Source of the DNA: Micavibrio sp.
GTDB taxonomy: Bacteria; Pseudomonadota; Alphaproteobacteria; Micavibrionales; Micavibrionaceae
Assembly (NCBI GenBank): GCA_021604545.1
Contig: BQJE01000006.1
Span: 33,784 to 97,783 of the forward strand
Direction of reading: 5' to 3'
Length of the DNA: 64,000 nucleotides
The translations under genes and the position numbers were made by a program. How positions within the stretch are numbered: the stretch's first letter is position 1; each line of letters begins with the position of its first letter. Below the pieces are notes generated by a model. That model saw only the letters and a program-made list of their open reading frames with translations, searched no databases and was not told the origin of the DNA. This document shows, in pieces, positions 20,697-29,263 of this stretch.

Positions 20697-21963
20697 GTCT
20701 TTTAGGGTCCTCCCACCCTTCTAGATACAGCTTATATGTCGGAATCAAAAGCAAGATTAACCCAAAATCCAGCGATTTAAAACTTGCATAAAGAAAGATA
20801 TCGATGAGAACGGGTGCTGCCAGCGCCAAAGCAAGAACAGGATGCCTGAATAGCAGCCGCCCCGAGAGATTTACCAGAGAAAAAAGATACAAACTGGCAA
20901 GAACAAGCCCCACCAGACCGGTTTTAAGCAGCATGGATGTCAGCAGGCTATGGGTAAAATTAACCGACAAACCACCGACTGCCGGCGAATGAAAACTACC
21001 GCCCCACCCTAATCCAAACAGCAAATATCCGGGATTTCCCGATACAGCGTCCCAAACCGCCAAGGCCTCCTGAGTTCTCATATTCAAACCAACCAGAGAG
21101 GTTTTGCGGCTCAGAATGTCAGCTACCTCGGCCAAAGCCGGAAATACAGCCCAAAAGACGAGTGACAAAACGATCAAAAGCTTAACCGCCTTGGCAGGCT
21201 TCTTCCATACAGCTACGAGCGATAACAAGACGACGTATAAAAGAACGGCGCCCATGGTGGCGCGCTGCGACGATGCTGCCATGGCCAACAAAGGAATAAG
21301 CCCTAACACAAACAATCCTGCCGCAGCGCTCATACCCTGCGAATGCGATGCCTTCATGATTTTCTGACCGCTTAAGCCCAGCAATATAAGGGCTGCAAAT
21401 AAAACAGTTGGCGCATTGGCAAAATAAAACAGCTCTTCCGAAGCCGGGAACAATCCTGCGTTCAAAAGGCTAAACGGATAAAAAGGCAACAAAGAGCGAA
21501 GCGCAAAAACAAAGCCCAGTATAATCACAGCAACAAGGAGGTAAGAGGCATGGCGCGGGCGCGCCTCAAAATGATCTATTAGAAAAACCGGCAGTAACAA
21601 AAACAGGAAAGGCAAAACATCGCGTAAAATCTGCCCGGCATCAGATCCTTGAATTGCTGCCATCAGCAAAGGCACACTTAAACCATAAAGCAGTAAAATT
21701 TTCCCCCATGATTGCCAGAGCCGACCATGTGTAAAAAGAGAAATATTAACCGCATGCCTGGCACCAGAAACCCCAACAACCATCAATAGAAGAGAGCCTG
21801 TCAGTAATTCAGGCCAGCCGGGATTATCAGGCGTAGGCGACCCACGCAGTGCATAAACACCCAATGCCGCCAGCAGACACCCGAAACGAAACGCCTTGCC
21901 GTCCGTACGTATTAATGACGGCATAAAACCGGCACGTCCTATAGATAAAGAGGATGATTCCAT
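20689..21963 (-). CDS. O-antigen polymerase/ligase-like membrane protein
   Basis: A 424-residue polytopic membrane protein with about ten or more hydrophobic segments and a larger loop around residues 255-330, containing FGLGWGGSFHSPAVGG and NFTHSLLTSMLLKTGLVGLV. The H-S-L/TG-hydrophobic pattern after the loop is that of the Wzy/WaaL (O-antigen ligase) superfamily. It probably polymerises or ligates the polysaccharide made by the neighbouring transferases. It is the first gene of the tightly overlapping minus-strand run polymerase-GT4-Wzz-GT2. Polymerase versus ligase cannot be settled from sequence; a second family member lies at 36108-38048. Confidence 0.8.
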   Translation of the reverse strand: MESSSLSIGRAGFMPSLIRTDGKAFRFGCLLAALGVYALRGSPTPDNPGWPELLTGSLLLMVVGVSGARHAVNISLFTHGRLWQSWGKILLLYGLSVPLLMAAIQGSDAGQILRDVLPFLFLLLPVFLIDHFEARPRHASYLLVAVIILGFVFALRSLLPFYPFSLLNAGLFPASEELFYFANAPTVLFAALILLGLSGQKIMKASHSQGMSAAAGLFVLGLIPLLAMAASSQRATMGAVLLYVVLLSLVAVWKKPAKAVKLLIVLSLVFWAVFPALAEVADILSRKTSLVGLNMRTQEALAVWDAVSGNPGYLLFGLGWGGSFHSPAVGGLSVNFTHSLLTSMLLKTGLVGLVLASLYLFSLVNLSGRLLFRHPVLALALAAPVLIDIFLYASFKSLDFGLILLLIPTYKLYLEGWEDPKRHA

Positions 21964-22049
21964 TCCCCCTACATAGCACGCAGGGAAACAAGGCTGAAAG
22001 ATATTTTATTATGATTAATCGTTAATACGTCGCCAGCTAAGGCGTGTCA

Positions 22050-22703
22050 TCAGTCATATGCATTAAAAATGCGCTTTGGCTTTGCGCCGCTCGACCTGTT
22101 CTTCCTCACAAAAACCTGCCTTTTTTTCTTCACGATTGCTGTCTTGTTATTACCCAACGATGTTTTGCTACTACGCGATTGTTGAAAAGCCCTCGCCCTT
22201 GATGCCACCTTCCCTGTGCGCTCCTCTGCTTTACGCCGTTTTTCTTTGCGCACGGCCCTGTTACGCTCCACCTTTTGCAGGGTTAGCGCCGAGTTTTTTT
22301 GCATGGTCTCAAAGTCTCCCTGACGGCTGGCAACAACCATCATTATGAGATCTTCCTGCGTCGGTGTTTTATTACCGCGCATATCCATATTAGGCATTAC
22401 AAGCTTTGTACCGGTCTTGGCTGCACCTCTATAGATACTAATCCGCGAATCGTCCCTGAAAGAATTTTTGCCGATATAAACTCCCTTTTTAGCTTTGGAA
22501 GATTTCCGTGCTGTCTTACTGGATTTTTTTCCTGGCCTAATAAAGATAGAAGGCCGTTTATTCTCCACCGAATCCTTGTTTTTATTTGCCCCTATAAAAA
22601 CACCGGACTGCGCATAGGCCAAAGGGGCCACAAAAAGAGCCAAAACCAACGAAATTGCGATTAAACGCCTTATTTTACCTATATCTTTCACTAAAAGCCC
22701 CAT
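22050..22703 (-). CDS. hypothetical secreted basic protein
   Basis: ATG 22703 (MGLLVKDIGKIRRLIAIS) was chosen because AAGGGGG precedes it directly and it opens a signal peptide: basic n-region, hydrophobic ISLVLALFVAPL, cleavage after AYA. The mature protein is short and very basic (many KKK/RK runs, e.g. GKKSSKTARKSSKAKKG). It repeats the pattern G-V-(F/Y)-I-G-(A/K)-N near residues 35 and 78 and has a helical middle (QEDLIMMVVASRQGDFETMQ). No family recognised. A periplasmic or surface nucleic-acid- or polyanion-binding role is possible but unsupported. It is divergent from the gene at 22857, sharing a region with a CtrA-like site. Confidence 0.65.
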   Translation of the reverse strand: MGLLVKDIGKIRRLIAISLVLALFVAPLAYAQSGVFIGANKNKDSVENKRPSIFIRPGKKSSKTARKSSKAKKGVYIGKNSFRDDSRISIYRGAAKTGTKLVMPNMDMRGNKTPTQEDLIMMVVASRQGDFETMQKNSALTLQKVERNRAVRKEKRRKAEERTGKVASRARAFQQSRSSKTSLGNNKTAIVKKKRQVFVRKNRSSGAKPKRIFNAYD

Positions 22704-22770
22704 CCCCCTTATTCTAGCAGAATTACAGTGCACAACTCAAAAACTACATCTTTCTAATCCTTAACACTTA

Positions 22771-22786
22771 TTAACTGTTTATTAAC
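22771..22786. promoter_or_regulatory. CtrA-like binding site
   Basis: TTAACTGTTTATTAAC, a full match to the TTAA-N7-TTAAC consensus of the alphaproteobacterial cell-cycle regulator CtrA, with another TTAA 10 bp upstream (22761). It lies in the divergent region between the genes at 22703 and 22857 and could control either. Confidence 0.5.
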
Positions 22787-22856
22787 CTTTTCGGTGCATT
22801 ATTTAGAGGATTTCCGTAAAAAGATCGGACAAACGGTCAGCAACAAGGAGAGTGTG

Positions 22857-23507
22857 ATGCAAGTGAATGTGCAGAAATTTTTGGAAGATGCAGGCGTAAA
22901 AGAGCCTTTTTATCCCGGTAAGAGGATTATTCTTCCCTGTGCACAAACTGGCGAATTTAAAAGCCACTGTGTGGTTCTGGACTGGCGTATTCCGGAAAAG
23001 ATACGTCTGGAAATCAAACCCGGCCTTACTGGTAAAGACCTTGAGCCAAAGAAGCTCAAGAAATATCCAGTGAGCCTTCAGATGCCCACCTATGTTGAAA
23101 TTGAAGTGATCAATGACAACGAGGAAGCTGAAGAAGGCGAAGAGGAAAAAGGCAAGTCCAAAAGCGGCAAAAGTGGCTCAGGCGGCAAAAAACCAGCTGC
23201 AAATAAAATGGTAGCGGCATTTGGTGACGTCGTTGACGGAAAAATTCCAGCCTTGGGTAAAATCGTGGAAATGGTTGTTATGGGTTCCGAAATAGCCGCC
23301 GAAGCTTTCGGTGATGTGCTCAAAAAACTGACAAAACAAATCAGCCACGCTAAAATTTCTACAACCGAATTACTGGCCCAGGCCGGCAAAATGATTACAA
23401 AAGTCATGCCACCAAGCTTCATGGCCCCCAAAGGCGATGAAACGGTCAAATACAAATACGATCAGGAAAAAAATGCTGATATCGGCTTTAAGATGACGTT
23501 GGGGTAA
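22857..23507 (+). CDS. hypothetical protein, 216 aa
   Basis: ATG 22857 (MQVNVQKFLEDAGVKEPFYPG) has a strong SD AAGGAGA 5-6 nt upstream, so it is preferred over ATG 22794. The N-terminal ~85 residues look like a compact beta domain (RIILPCAQTGEFKSHCVVLDWRI). A disordered acidic-then-basic linker follows (EEAEEGEEEKGKSKSGKSGSGGKK), then a helical C-terminal part with a hydrophobic but not clearly membrane-spanning stretch. No family recognised. Its upstream region has a CtrA-type site, and a clear terminator follows at 23533-23566, so it is a monocistronic, possibly cell-cycle-controlled unit. Confidence 0.7.
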   Translation: MQVNVQKFLEDAGVKEPFYPGKRIILPCAQTGEFKSHCVVLDWRIPEKIRLEIKPGLTGKDLEPKKLKKYPVSLQMPTYVEIEVINDNEEAEEGEEEKGKSKSGKSGSGGKKPAANKMVAAFGDVVDGKIPALGKIVEMVVMGSEIAAEAFGDVLKKLTKQISHAKISTTELLAQAGKMITKVMPPSFMAPKGDETVKYKYDQEKNADIGFKMTLG

Positions 23508-23532
23508 ATATTCAAAAATAGTAGCCGGTAAG

Positions 23533-23566
23533 TCGCCAATAGCTTTAGGGCCATTGGCGATTTTTT
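23533..23566 (+). terminator. Rho-independent terminator
   Basis: Stem TCGCCAAT/ATTGGCGA with a 12-nt loop followed by TTTTTT. It ends the transcript of the gene at 22857-23507, just before the rhomboid gene. Confidence 0.85.
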
Positions 23567-23580
23567 GTTATGCTCGACAA

Positions 23581-24363
23581 ATGACTGGAAAAAACAACGG
23601 ATCAGGAAACGGGCACGATAAGGATGAGGATGACAATGTCGTCCGCATGCCAACGCTGGCCGAACGTGACCGCATTAGAAAACAAAAAGACAAGCAGGAA
23701 AAGAGTTGGCGCAAGCAATACAAAAAAGACAATACAGGACAAGACGTACCGTTTTTTAATGCTGGTAAGATACCGCCGCTAACCCGCATCATCATTACTC
23801 TTTTGGTGATTGTTCACCTCCCGCTATATCTCTTCGTTGATCCGATTGCGCGACACGAATTGTTTTTTACTTTTGGTTTTGTCCCTGCCGTTTTTACCGG
23901 CGCGGAGCCATGGAGCTGGCTGGCCCTCGTGACCCCCTTCACGCATCTTTTTATCCATGGCGGCTGGATGCATTTAGTTTTTAATGCGGCCATGATGCTG
24001 GTGATGGGCATGTTCATGGAAACCACTTTTGGTGCCAAGCGCATGCTGATTTTCTTTTTTGTCAGCGGTATCTCTGGCGCCTTGTTTTACCTGCTCCTCA
24101 ATCCGTTCCTGGCCGCGCCGGTTATCGGCGCCTCGGGCAGCATTAGCGGGTTGTTCGGCGTTACATTCCTGCTTTTATACGAACGCGGTATGATGGGGCC
24201 CATTGGAAAGCGCGGCCCGTTGCCATTGATATTCTTATGGATGGCGCTGATTACCGGTATGGGGATGCTCGGTGGTGATGTCGCGTGGCAAGCCCATTTA
24301 GGCGGCTTCCTTGGTGGTCTTGGGCTGTTCTACGCAATGCGCAAAGGCATCGTCAGACTTTAG
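23581..24363 (+). CDS. rhomboid-family intramembrane serine protease
   Basis: Inner-membrane serine protease. A hydrophilic N-terminal region (about 70 residues, charged, with NGHDKDEDD and RIRKQKDKQEKSWRKQYKKD) precedes six to seven hydrophobic segments. The family landmarks are in order: HGGWMHLVFNAAMM (the HxxxH/N helix), the catalytic serine in GASGSISGLFG (around residue 190) and the catalytic histidine in AWQAHLGGFLGG (residue 239). It cleaves membrane-anchored substrates within the bilayer; natural substrates are not predictable. ATG 23581 is preferred over 23554, which lies inside the upstream terminator. The last 11 bp overlap the convergent hemY-like gene. Confidence 0.93.
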   Translation: MTGKNNGSGNGHDKDEDDNVVRMPTLAERDRIRKQKDKQEKSWRKQYKKDNTGQDVPFFNAGKIPPLTRIIITLLVIVHLPLYLFVDPIARHELFFTFGFVPAVFTGAEPWSWLALVTPFTHLFIHGGWMHLVFNAAMMLVMGMFMETTFGAKRMLIFFFVSGISGALFYLLLNPFLAAPVIGASGSISGLFGVTFLLLYERGMMGPIGKRGPLPLIFLWMALITGMGMLGGDVAWQAHLGGFLGGLGLFYAMRKGIVRL

Positions 24364-25732
24364 GCGCTTCCAGCATAACGTCTTCTTCACTTCCATCCGC
24401 AGCCAAAAAAGCACTGGCACTGCCGGCATCAGGACAAGCCCATTCAACCGTATTAAAACCCTGCGCTGAAACCGGCGCCCATTCCAAATAAATACGACCT
24501 GTTTCACTGCACACCCATTGCCGATCCAGTTGCGCATCTTCCGCTTTATCAGTCCACCCCATAATTGCTTCTTCGTTTTGGGTTGAGCGCTCTTCCAAAG
24601 ACACCAGCATCGTATAAACACGGCGCGAAGGCTCAACCTCCTCTGCCGCCTTCAAATGCGCACGTGCTTCGCCCCATAACCCGTCATCCATCGCCGCCTG
24701 CGCGACTGCTATGTGGCCTTCACCACTGGCTGGTTTTAGGGCCAATAATTTTTCAAACCATTTTAGCCGCGCCATCGGATCATCCGTTTTATTCTTCTTT
24801 TTGCTAATCTTAGGTGCCGCCAGATCCCACACCTCAGCCAGTTCCGGATGCGGCGCAGCCTTCCAGGCTTTCTCAATTGCGGACACAGCTTTCAAACGGT
24901 GGCGTTTTTGAATATGCATTTTGGCCAAACGCGTCACCGTCGGCGCAAAGGATGGATCATAGCCATGTGCCTTTTTTAATTTTTTAAAGGCCGCCGTACG
25001 ATCATCTTGTTCTAAATCCTTATCGGCCTCAGCGAGCAACATGGCTATACGATCACTATTGGCTTTTTCAGTTTTAACGGCACCGGCCCGCTCGGCACGA
25101 TATAAAGTTTTGCGCGCTGCCTCCCAATCCTGCAACCTGATTTCAAGATCATACACCACACGCAAGATCCATGGCTGCTTTGGATGCAGGCGCAATGCCT
25201 CGCGCCCCAGCTCCAGTGCTTTGGGGTAATTTTCCATGTCCAGCGCCGCTTGCAGCAGCCCCCTTACACCCAAAAATGCTGCGTTCTTGTCCTGCAGCAA
25301 AAGGGCAAAAGTTTCGCGTGCCTCCTCCTCCTTGCCACTCATACGCTCAGCCTGCGCCTGGAGTAGCAAAGGCAGGCCCGTATCCTCAGGAAGAAACCGG
25401 GTTGCTCTTTGTGCCTGGTAAACTGCGCTTTTGGAATCCCCTGCTGCTACGGCCGTTAATCCCAAAGTCAAAGCTTTGTAGCCTTTCTCACGGCACAGAT
25501 ATTCACGGTAGCGTTTTAGACTTTTGGGGAAGTCAGCAACACCTTTAATAACGCCGAAAACAGCGATTGCCAGCATAACCGCAAAAAGGAAGACAAGAAG
25601 GAAGACGCCCATATGGAGGGTAAATTTATATTCCATCCATTCAATGGCGACACTGCCCGGTCGGTCAGCCACCCAAACGGCAAGCCCCACAAGCAAGGCG
25701 ACCTTGATCATAAAAATGATGGCCCTGATCAT
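24353..25732 (-). CDS. hemY: HemY-type TPR membrane protein
   Basis: 459 residues. Two N-terminal membrane helices (about 4-22 and 40-62), with ADRPGSVAIEWMEYKFTLHMGV between them, are the HemY_N signature, followed by DFPKSLKRYREYLCREKGYKAL and a long TPR solenoid (about 75-400). HemY proteins of this type are found with hemC/hemD in Proteobacteria, but they are not the protoporphyrinogen oxidase of the same name; their exact role in haem synthesis is unclear. SD GGAGG lies 6 nt before ATG 25732. It is 40 bp downstream of the hemD-Mic60 fusion, so it belongs to the hemC-hemD/Mic60-hemY operon. Confidence 0.87.
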   Translation of the reverse strand: MIRAIIFMIKVALLVGLAVWVADRPGSVAIEWMEYKFTLHMGVFLLVFLFAVMLAIAVFGVIKGVADFPKSLKRYREYLCREKGYKALTLGLTAVAAGDSKSAVYQAQRATRFLPEDTGLPLLLQAQAERMSGKEEEARETFALLLQDKNAAFLGVRGLLQAALDMENYPKALELGREALRLHPKQPWILRVVYDLEIRLQDWEAARKTLYRAERAGAVKTEKANSDRIAMLLAEADKDLEQDDRTAAFKKLKKAHGYDPSFAPTVTRLAKMHIQKRHRLKAVSAIEKAWKAAPHPELAEVWDLAAPKISKKKNKTDDPMARLKWFEKLLALKPASGEGHIAVAQAAMDDGLWGEARAHLKAAEEVEPSRRVYTMLVSLEERSTQNEEAIMGWTDKAEDAQLDRQWVCSETGRIYLEWAPVSAQGFNTVEWACPDAGSASAFLAADGSEEDVMLEAPKV

Positions 25733-25772
25733 GATGTCCTCCGGATCATAATGTTTATTATGGCAGAATCCG

Positions 25773-28226
25773 CTAGCGTGGTTTCAGAATATTAATGCCA
25801 GTTTCTTCATTTTGAATAAGTCTGCCGCTTCCCGGCAAAATATCTTTTCCTGCAGCCAATGCCTTATCACCAAAGGCACGCAGGTTAATGGTCTGCGTTG
25901 CCATCTGCTTGGCGTTTTTTGCCAGCAGGCTCGCCTGCGCCTTGTTAAGAAAAGGAGCCACAACTTCAGCCGCCGGGCCTTCAAGCGTTTGTATCTGTGA
26001 GATAGCGTCTTCAATATTGCCGGCCTCCAGCAGGTTTTGCGCACGCACGACTGTCGCTTGTGTATCCGTACCGGTAACCAGCTCACCATCTTTTTCAACC
26101 TGTAAAAGGTCATTAAAGCGGGCTTTGGCTTTTTCCTGCACAGAGATGTCCTCGCCTTTCAAAGATGACACAACAACATCGCCTGCCAATCCTCTAAATT
26201 CTGCCGACAAGCCCTCCGGGGTTAAAACACCGTCCTGCGCATGCGGCGCCAGACGCTCTAAAGAAGACTTCAGCTCTAGATTGTCTTCGCCGACAAGGTT
26301 CATCAAAAGCTGTAGATCATCTTCAAAAGACTCATTATCACGATTGAGAGAGCCACGAAGTTTCGACAGGCCCAATAGCATGGCCGCTGCTTTTAATTCC
26401 TGCTGTGGTACGCCTTCAAATGTCTGCCCAAGAGCGGGACTTTGTTCCCGCGCCTGCTGGAGAGCGCCATCAAAATTTTCCAGATTGCCATCCAGACCAC
26501 CGACCAATGCGTTCAACTCCGACAGGCTCTGACCAAGCTGCTGCTGACCAGGAATGCTTTGCCGCCAGGCTTGCGCCCGCTGCAGCATCGCTACCATCTG
26601 CGGTGAGCCACCGGCCAGATCGGCAACATGGGTCTCCAGTCTTATCACCCTTTCTTGTAGTGATCCGGCATCTTCAGCCAGCACATCATCAGAAATCGTC
26701 TTGGCAGCATCAACAGCAAGAGAAACACTTTCCTGCGCCTCCTTAGCCTGTTCCTGCAGCGATTCCATACGCTGTTCAAAACCTTCCGGGATCATATTAC
26801 GGAGGAAAGACTGTTCTTCCTTAACGGCTTCCACTTCGGTTTCAATCTGCCCCACTTTCTCGACTTTCGGCCATAAAAGCGCGGCCAGCGCCCCAATGGC
26901 CAACACAACAAGAAGGGCATTAATGAGCGTTGAACGTGTCACGGCTTTTTTCTCCGAAGCGGCAAATTCTTTCTCTATATTATTTTGCAGCGGAAATGGC
27001 GGTTTCCCGCCGCCGCCCTTACTTCCCTTAACTTCCGCAGCCTTAGTAGACTCTTCCGCCCGCGCCTCAGGCACAACCCGCGCCTGCTTGGCCGCTTCAT
27101 TTTCATTGGCCGCATCCGCTCTTTCAAGCACGCCGTCCAGATTGACATTATGGTCTTTGGCCGCCTGCAACAGGGCATCAAGACGGGTTCCCGGAATGAC
27201 ATTGCGTTTTTTCCACCCCTGAACCGTCGTTACCGGCACAGACATCTTGGTGGCCATCGGACGGATTCCGCCGAATTTTTCAATGACGTCTTCTGCGTTG
27301 CTGATTGCGTTTTGACTTGTTTTGCTCATGATCTCGATCTCCTCACAACGTTCGGGGGCGAGTGCACATACATCCTTGATAAGGCTCAGCATTCCCTGCC
27401 TGTCAGGCTGGCTGGCTGTGTACGTACCCGCCCATGAAATAATCCGTACGCACTCTAGCACGCCGCTACTTATACACAAGGCCTTTATATGCGATAACGC
27501 CCCGGTCAGTTGGTTCTCCTTCGCCAGGACAAGAAAATTTTCAGCCGTACGTCTGGAGAAAAATGTCACGGCATCAATCTCACCATTTTGAATCTTATCG
27601 ATACAAATTTTACTTAACGCTTTAACTTTTTCGGCGCGATAAACCACCAACGTGTCAGCATTCACCCCTCCATTTTTGAGCATCTCGTCAATTGGTCGCG
27701 CGACATGTTGCCCACGAACATGCAGAAACAGGATTTTATTGCCGTCGTCACCGGACCCGTTATCCGGACCCGCACTATCCTTATCTGGGCCCACATTACT
27801 TTGTACCTTTATCGTATTATTCTTCTCTGTGAGCGTATTATTCTTTTCTGTAATCATGGCGCCGCCCTCTTCCGTGATAACATTACGCGCCCCCTTTAGA
27901 AGAATATCCACCAACTCCTCCCCACCCCCTTTTGCATTATGTAAATAATTATAGCCGTGTTTTTTTGCTTCTTCATAGGTGTTATGACCCACACAATAAG
28001 TTTCGATATTACGTTCCGAAGAGGCCGCGGCAAAAATTCTCACCGCGTTGGCGCTGGTAAAAATCAGCCCCTCATACCCGGATAAATCCGGCACCTCAAA
28101 ATCGCGCGCCAGAACTTGAAGCATTGGTTCTGTAAAAGTTTGAAACCCCTCAGATTCCAGCTCGGCAGCATACCCATCCGCGTCTTCAACAGGCCTGGTT
28201 ATGAGAATTAAATTTTGTCCGTCCAT
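25773..28226 (-). CDS. fusion of uroporphyrinogen-III synthase (HemD) and a Mic60/mitofilin-like membrane protein
   Basis: 817 residues. Residues 1-~290 form a HemD domain (LILITRPVEDADGYAAEL, GLIFTSANAVRIFA, DAVTFFSRRTAENFL), which closes hydroxymethylbilane to uroporphyrinogen III. It carries a low-complexity insert at about 117-163 with two TEKNNT repeats. From Met300 begins what is usually a separate protein: a small helix-turn-helix-like segment (about 310-370, GGIRPMATKMSVPVTTVQGW), a disordered linker, one TM helix (about 433-453), a coiled-coil periplasmic region and a C-terminal helical domain, as in alphaproteobacterial mitofilin homologues (COG4223-like) encoded next to hem genes. 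Met300 keeps its own SD-like AGGAG, so a separate product may also be made. Confidence 0.82.
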   Translation of the reverse strand: MDGQNLILITRPVEDADGYAAELESEGFQTFTEPMLQVLARDFEVPDLSGYEGLIFTSANAVRIFAAASSERNIETYCVGHNTYEEAKKHGYNYLHNAKGGGEELVDILLKGARNVITEEGGAMITEKNNTLTEKNNTIKVQSNVGPDKDSAGPDNGSGDDGNKILFLHVRGQHVARPIDEMLKNGGVNADTLVVYRAEKVKALSKICIDKIQNGEIDAVTFFSRRTAENFLVLAKENQLTGALSHIKALCISSGVLECVRIISWAGTYTASQPDRQGMLSLIKDVCALAPERCEEIEIMSKTSQNAISNAEDVIEKFGGIRPMATKMSVPVTTVQGWKKRNVIPGTRLDALLQAAKDHNVNLDGVLERADAANENEAAKQARVVPEARAEESTKAAEVKGSKGGGGKPPFPLQNNIEKEFAASEKKAVTRSTLINALLVVLAIGALAALLWPKVEKVGQIETEVEAVKEEQSFLRNMIPEGFEQRMESLQEQAKEAQESVSLAVDAAKTISDDVLAEDAGSLQERVIRLETHVADLAGGSPQMVAMLQRAQAWRQSIPGQQQLGQSLSELNALVGGLDGNLENFDGALQQAREQSPALGQTFEGVPQQELKAAAMLLGLSKLRGSLNRDNESFEDDLQLLMNLVGEDNLELKSSLERLAPHAQDGVLTPEGLSAEFRGLAGDVVVSSLKGEDISVQEKAKARFNDLLQVEKDGELVTGTDTQATVVRAQNLLEAGNIEDAISQIQTLEGPAAEVVAPFLNKAQASLLAKNAKQMATQTINLRAFGDKALAAGKDILPGSGRLIQNEETGINILKPR
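27327..27343 (-). promoter_or_regulatory. internal ribosome-binding site and ATG for the Mic60-like half
   Basis: AGGAG (27339-27343) is 9 nt before an in-frame ATG (27327-27329) that begins MSKTSQNAISNAEDVIEKFG, the natural N terminus of the second domain. It marks the fusion boundary and a possible second translation start. Confidence 0.45.
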
Positions 28227-28231
28227 GAGCT

Positions 28232-29158
28232 CTATATCACCCCTTCCGGCAGACGGGATTTTAACGATTCACCCAATTTTTTTCCAAGCTGAATAGCCTC
28301 TTCTGACGTCGAAGCCTCTCCGCAAATTTCATCTGACCAAAATTTATTTCCGTCTTCAGAAGCCAACATAACCTGCAAAAATACTTTATTATTTTCTAAT
28401 ATGGCGTGCGCCCCCACCGGTGTGTGGCAGGAACCCCCTATCTCTTGGATAAATGATCGCTCTGCATTTACACAAATATTTGTATTTAAACAGTTTATTT
28501 GGCTAAATTTGGCTATCAATTGTTCGTTTTTGGCCTTTAATTCTAGGCCGATTGCGCCTTGTCCGGCGGCCGGAATCATGTCTTTTTTGTCCAAAATTTG
28601 TGTGATCTCACCGGCCAGTCCGAGTCGCTTCAAACCGGCCACCGCAAGCACAGTTGCATCGACATCAGCCGATTTTAGCTTTTCTAGTCTGGTCCCAACA
28701 TTGCCGCGAAAGGGCACGATCTTGAGGCTCCGTTTTCGGGCCAACAGGAAGGCTTTTCGCCGTGGGCTGGTGGTACCGACAACCGCGTCTTCTGGTAAAT
28801 CATCGAGAGTCGCCCCTGTACGTGTAATGAGGGCATCTCTCGGGTCTTCGCGGGGTAACATACAGGGTATAATGAGCCCCTCCGGCAGGGTCGAATCCAT
28901 GTCCTTCATCGAGTGCACAGCGACGTCGATTTCATCGGCCAGAAGCGCCTCCTCAATCTCCTTGGCGAACAGCGCTTTGCCACCCTCATGATCCGGCAGG
29001 GCCACCTCGCCATCCGCCGGGTTCCAGTCCCCAGAGGTCTTAATAATGACCGTCTCGGTTTCAACTTCCGGCCCCAAGGCGGCCTTAACCATCTCCACCT
29101 GCTTCAGCGCCAGCGGCGAGCCCCGCGATCCTATTTTGATTTTTTTTGAATTTGTCAT
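28232..29158 (-). CDS. hemC: hydroxymethylbilane synthase (porphobilinogen deaminase)
   Basis: Condenses four porphobilinogens into hydroxymethylbilane, the substrate of the HemD domain encoded next. Conserved blocks: KIGSRGSPLALKQ at the N terminus, SMKDMDSTLPEGL, RKAFLLARKRSLKIVPFRGNVGTRLEKL (substrate-binding arginines), AAGQGAIGLE, and the dipyrromethane-attachment cysteine in GGSCHTPVGAHA. 308 residues, the normal length. ATG 29158 is chosen because homologues start just before the IGSRGS strand; ATG 29182 is an alternative, and neither has a strong SD. The stop lies 5 bp before the hemD fusion, so the genes are co-transcribed. Confidence 0.95.
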   Translation of the reverse strand: MTNSKKIKIGSRGSPLALKQVEMVKAALGPEVETETVIIKTSGDWNPADGEVALPDHEGGKALFAKEIEEALLADEIDVAVHSMKDMDSTLPEGLIIPCMLPREDPRDALITRTGATLDDLPEDAVVGTTSPRRKAFLLARKRSLKIVPFRGNVGTRLEKLKSADVDATVLAVAGLKRLGLAGEITQILDKKDMIPAAGQGAIGLELKAKNEQLIAKFSQINCLNTNICVNAERSFIQEIGGSCHTPVGAHAILENNKVFLQVMLASEDGNKFWSDEICGEASTSEEAIQLGKKLGESLKSRLPEGVI

Positions 29159-29227
29159 GGTCAATTTGTAAACCACATCCACTCAACTGTCATCCCTGCC
29201 TGTTTTTACTAACATTCCATAAACTTC

Positions 29228-29256
29228 TTTACATATTTTTATAGTATTGCTATACA
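29228..29256 (+). promoter_or_regulatory. promoter predicting a leaderless transcript for the HD-domain gene
   Basis: TTTACA (29228-29233), 17-bp spacer, TATACA (29251-29256). The ATG at 29264 is 7 nt after the -10, about where transcription should begin, and no Shine-Dalgarno sequence is present. Confidence 0.5.
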
Positions 29257-29263
29257 CTTCCCT

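Noticed and set aside
24353..25732. Protoporphyrinogen oxidase (other use of the name HemY)
   Set aside because: There is no FAD-binding motif; the sequence has two TM helices and TPRs, the unrelated HemY_N family.
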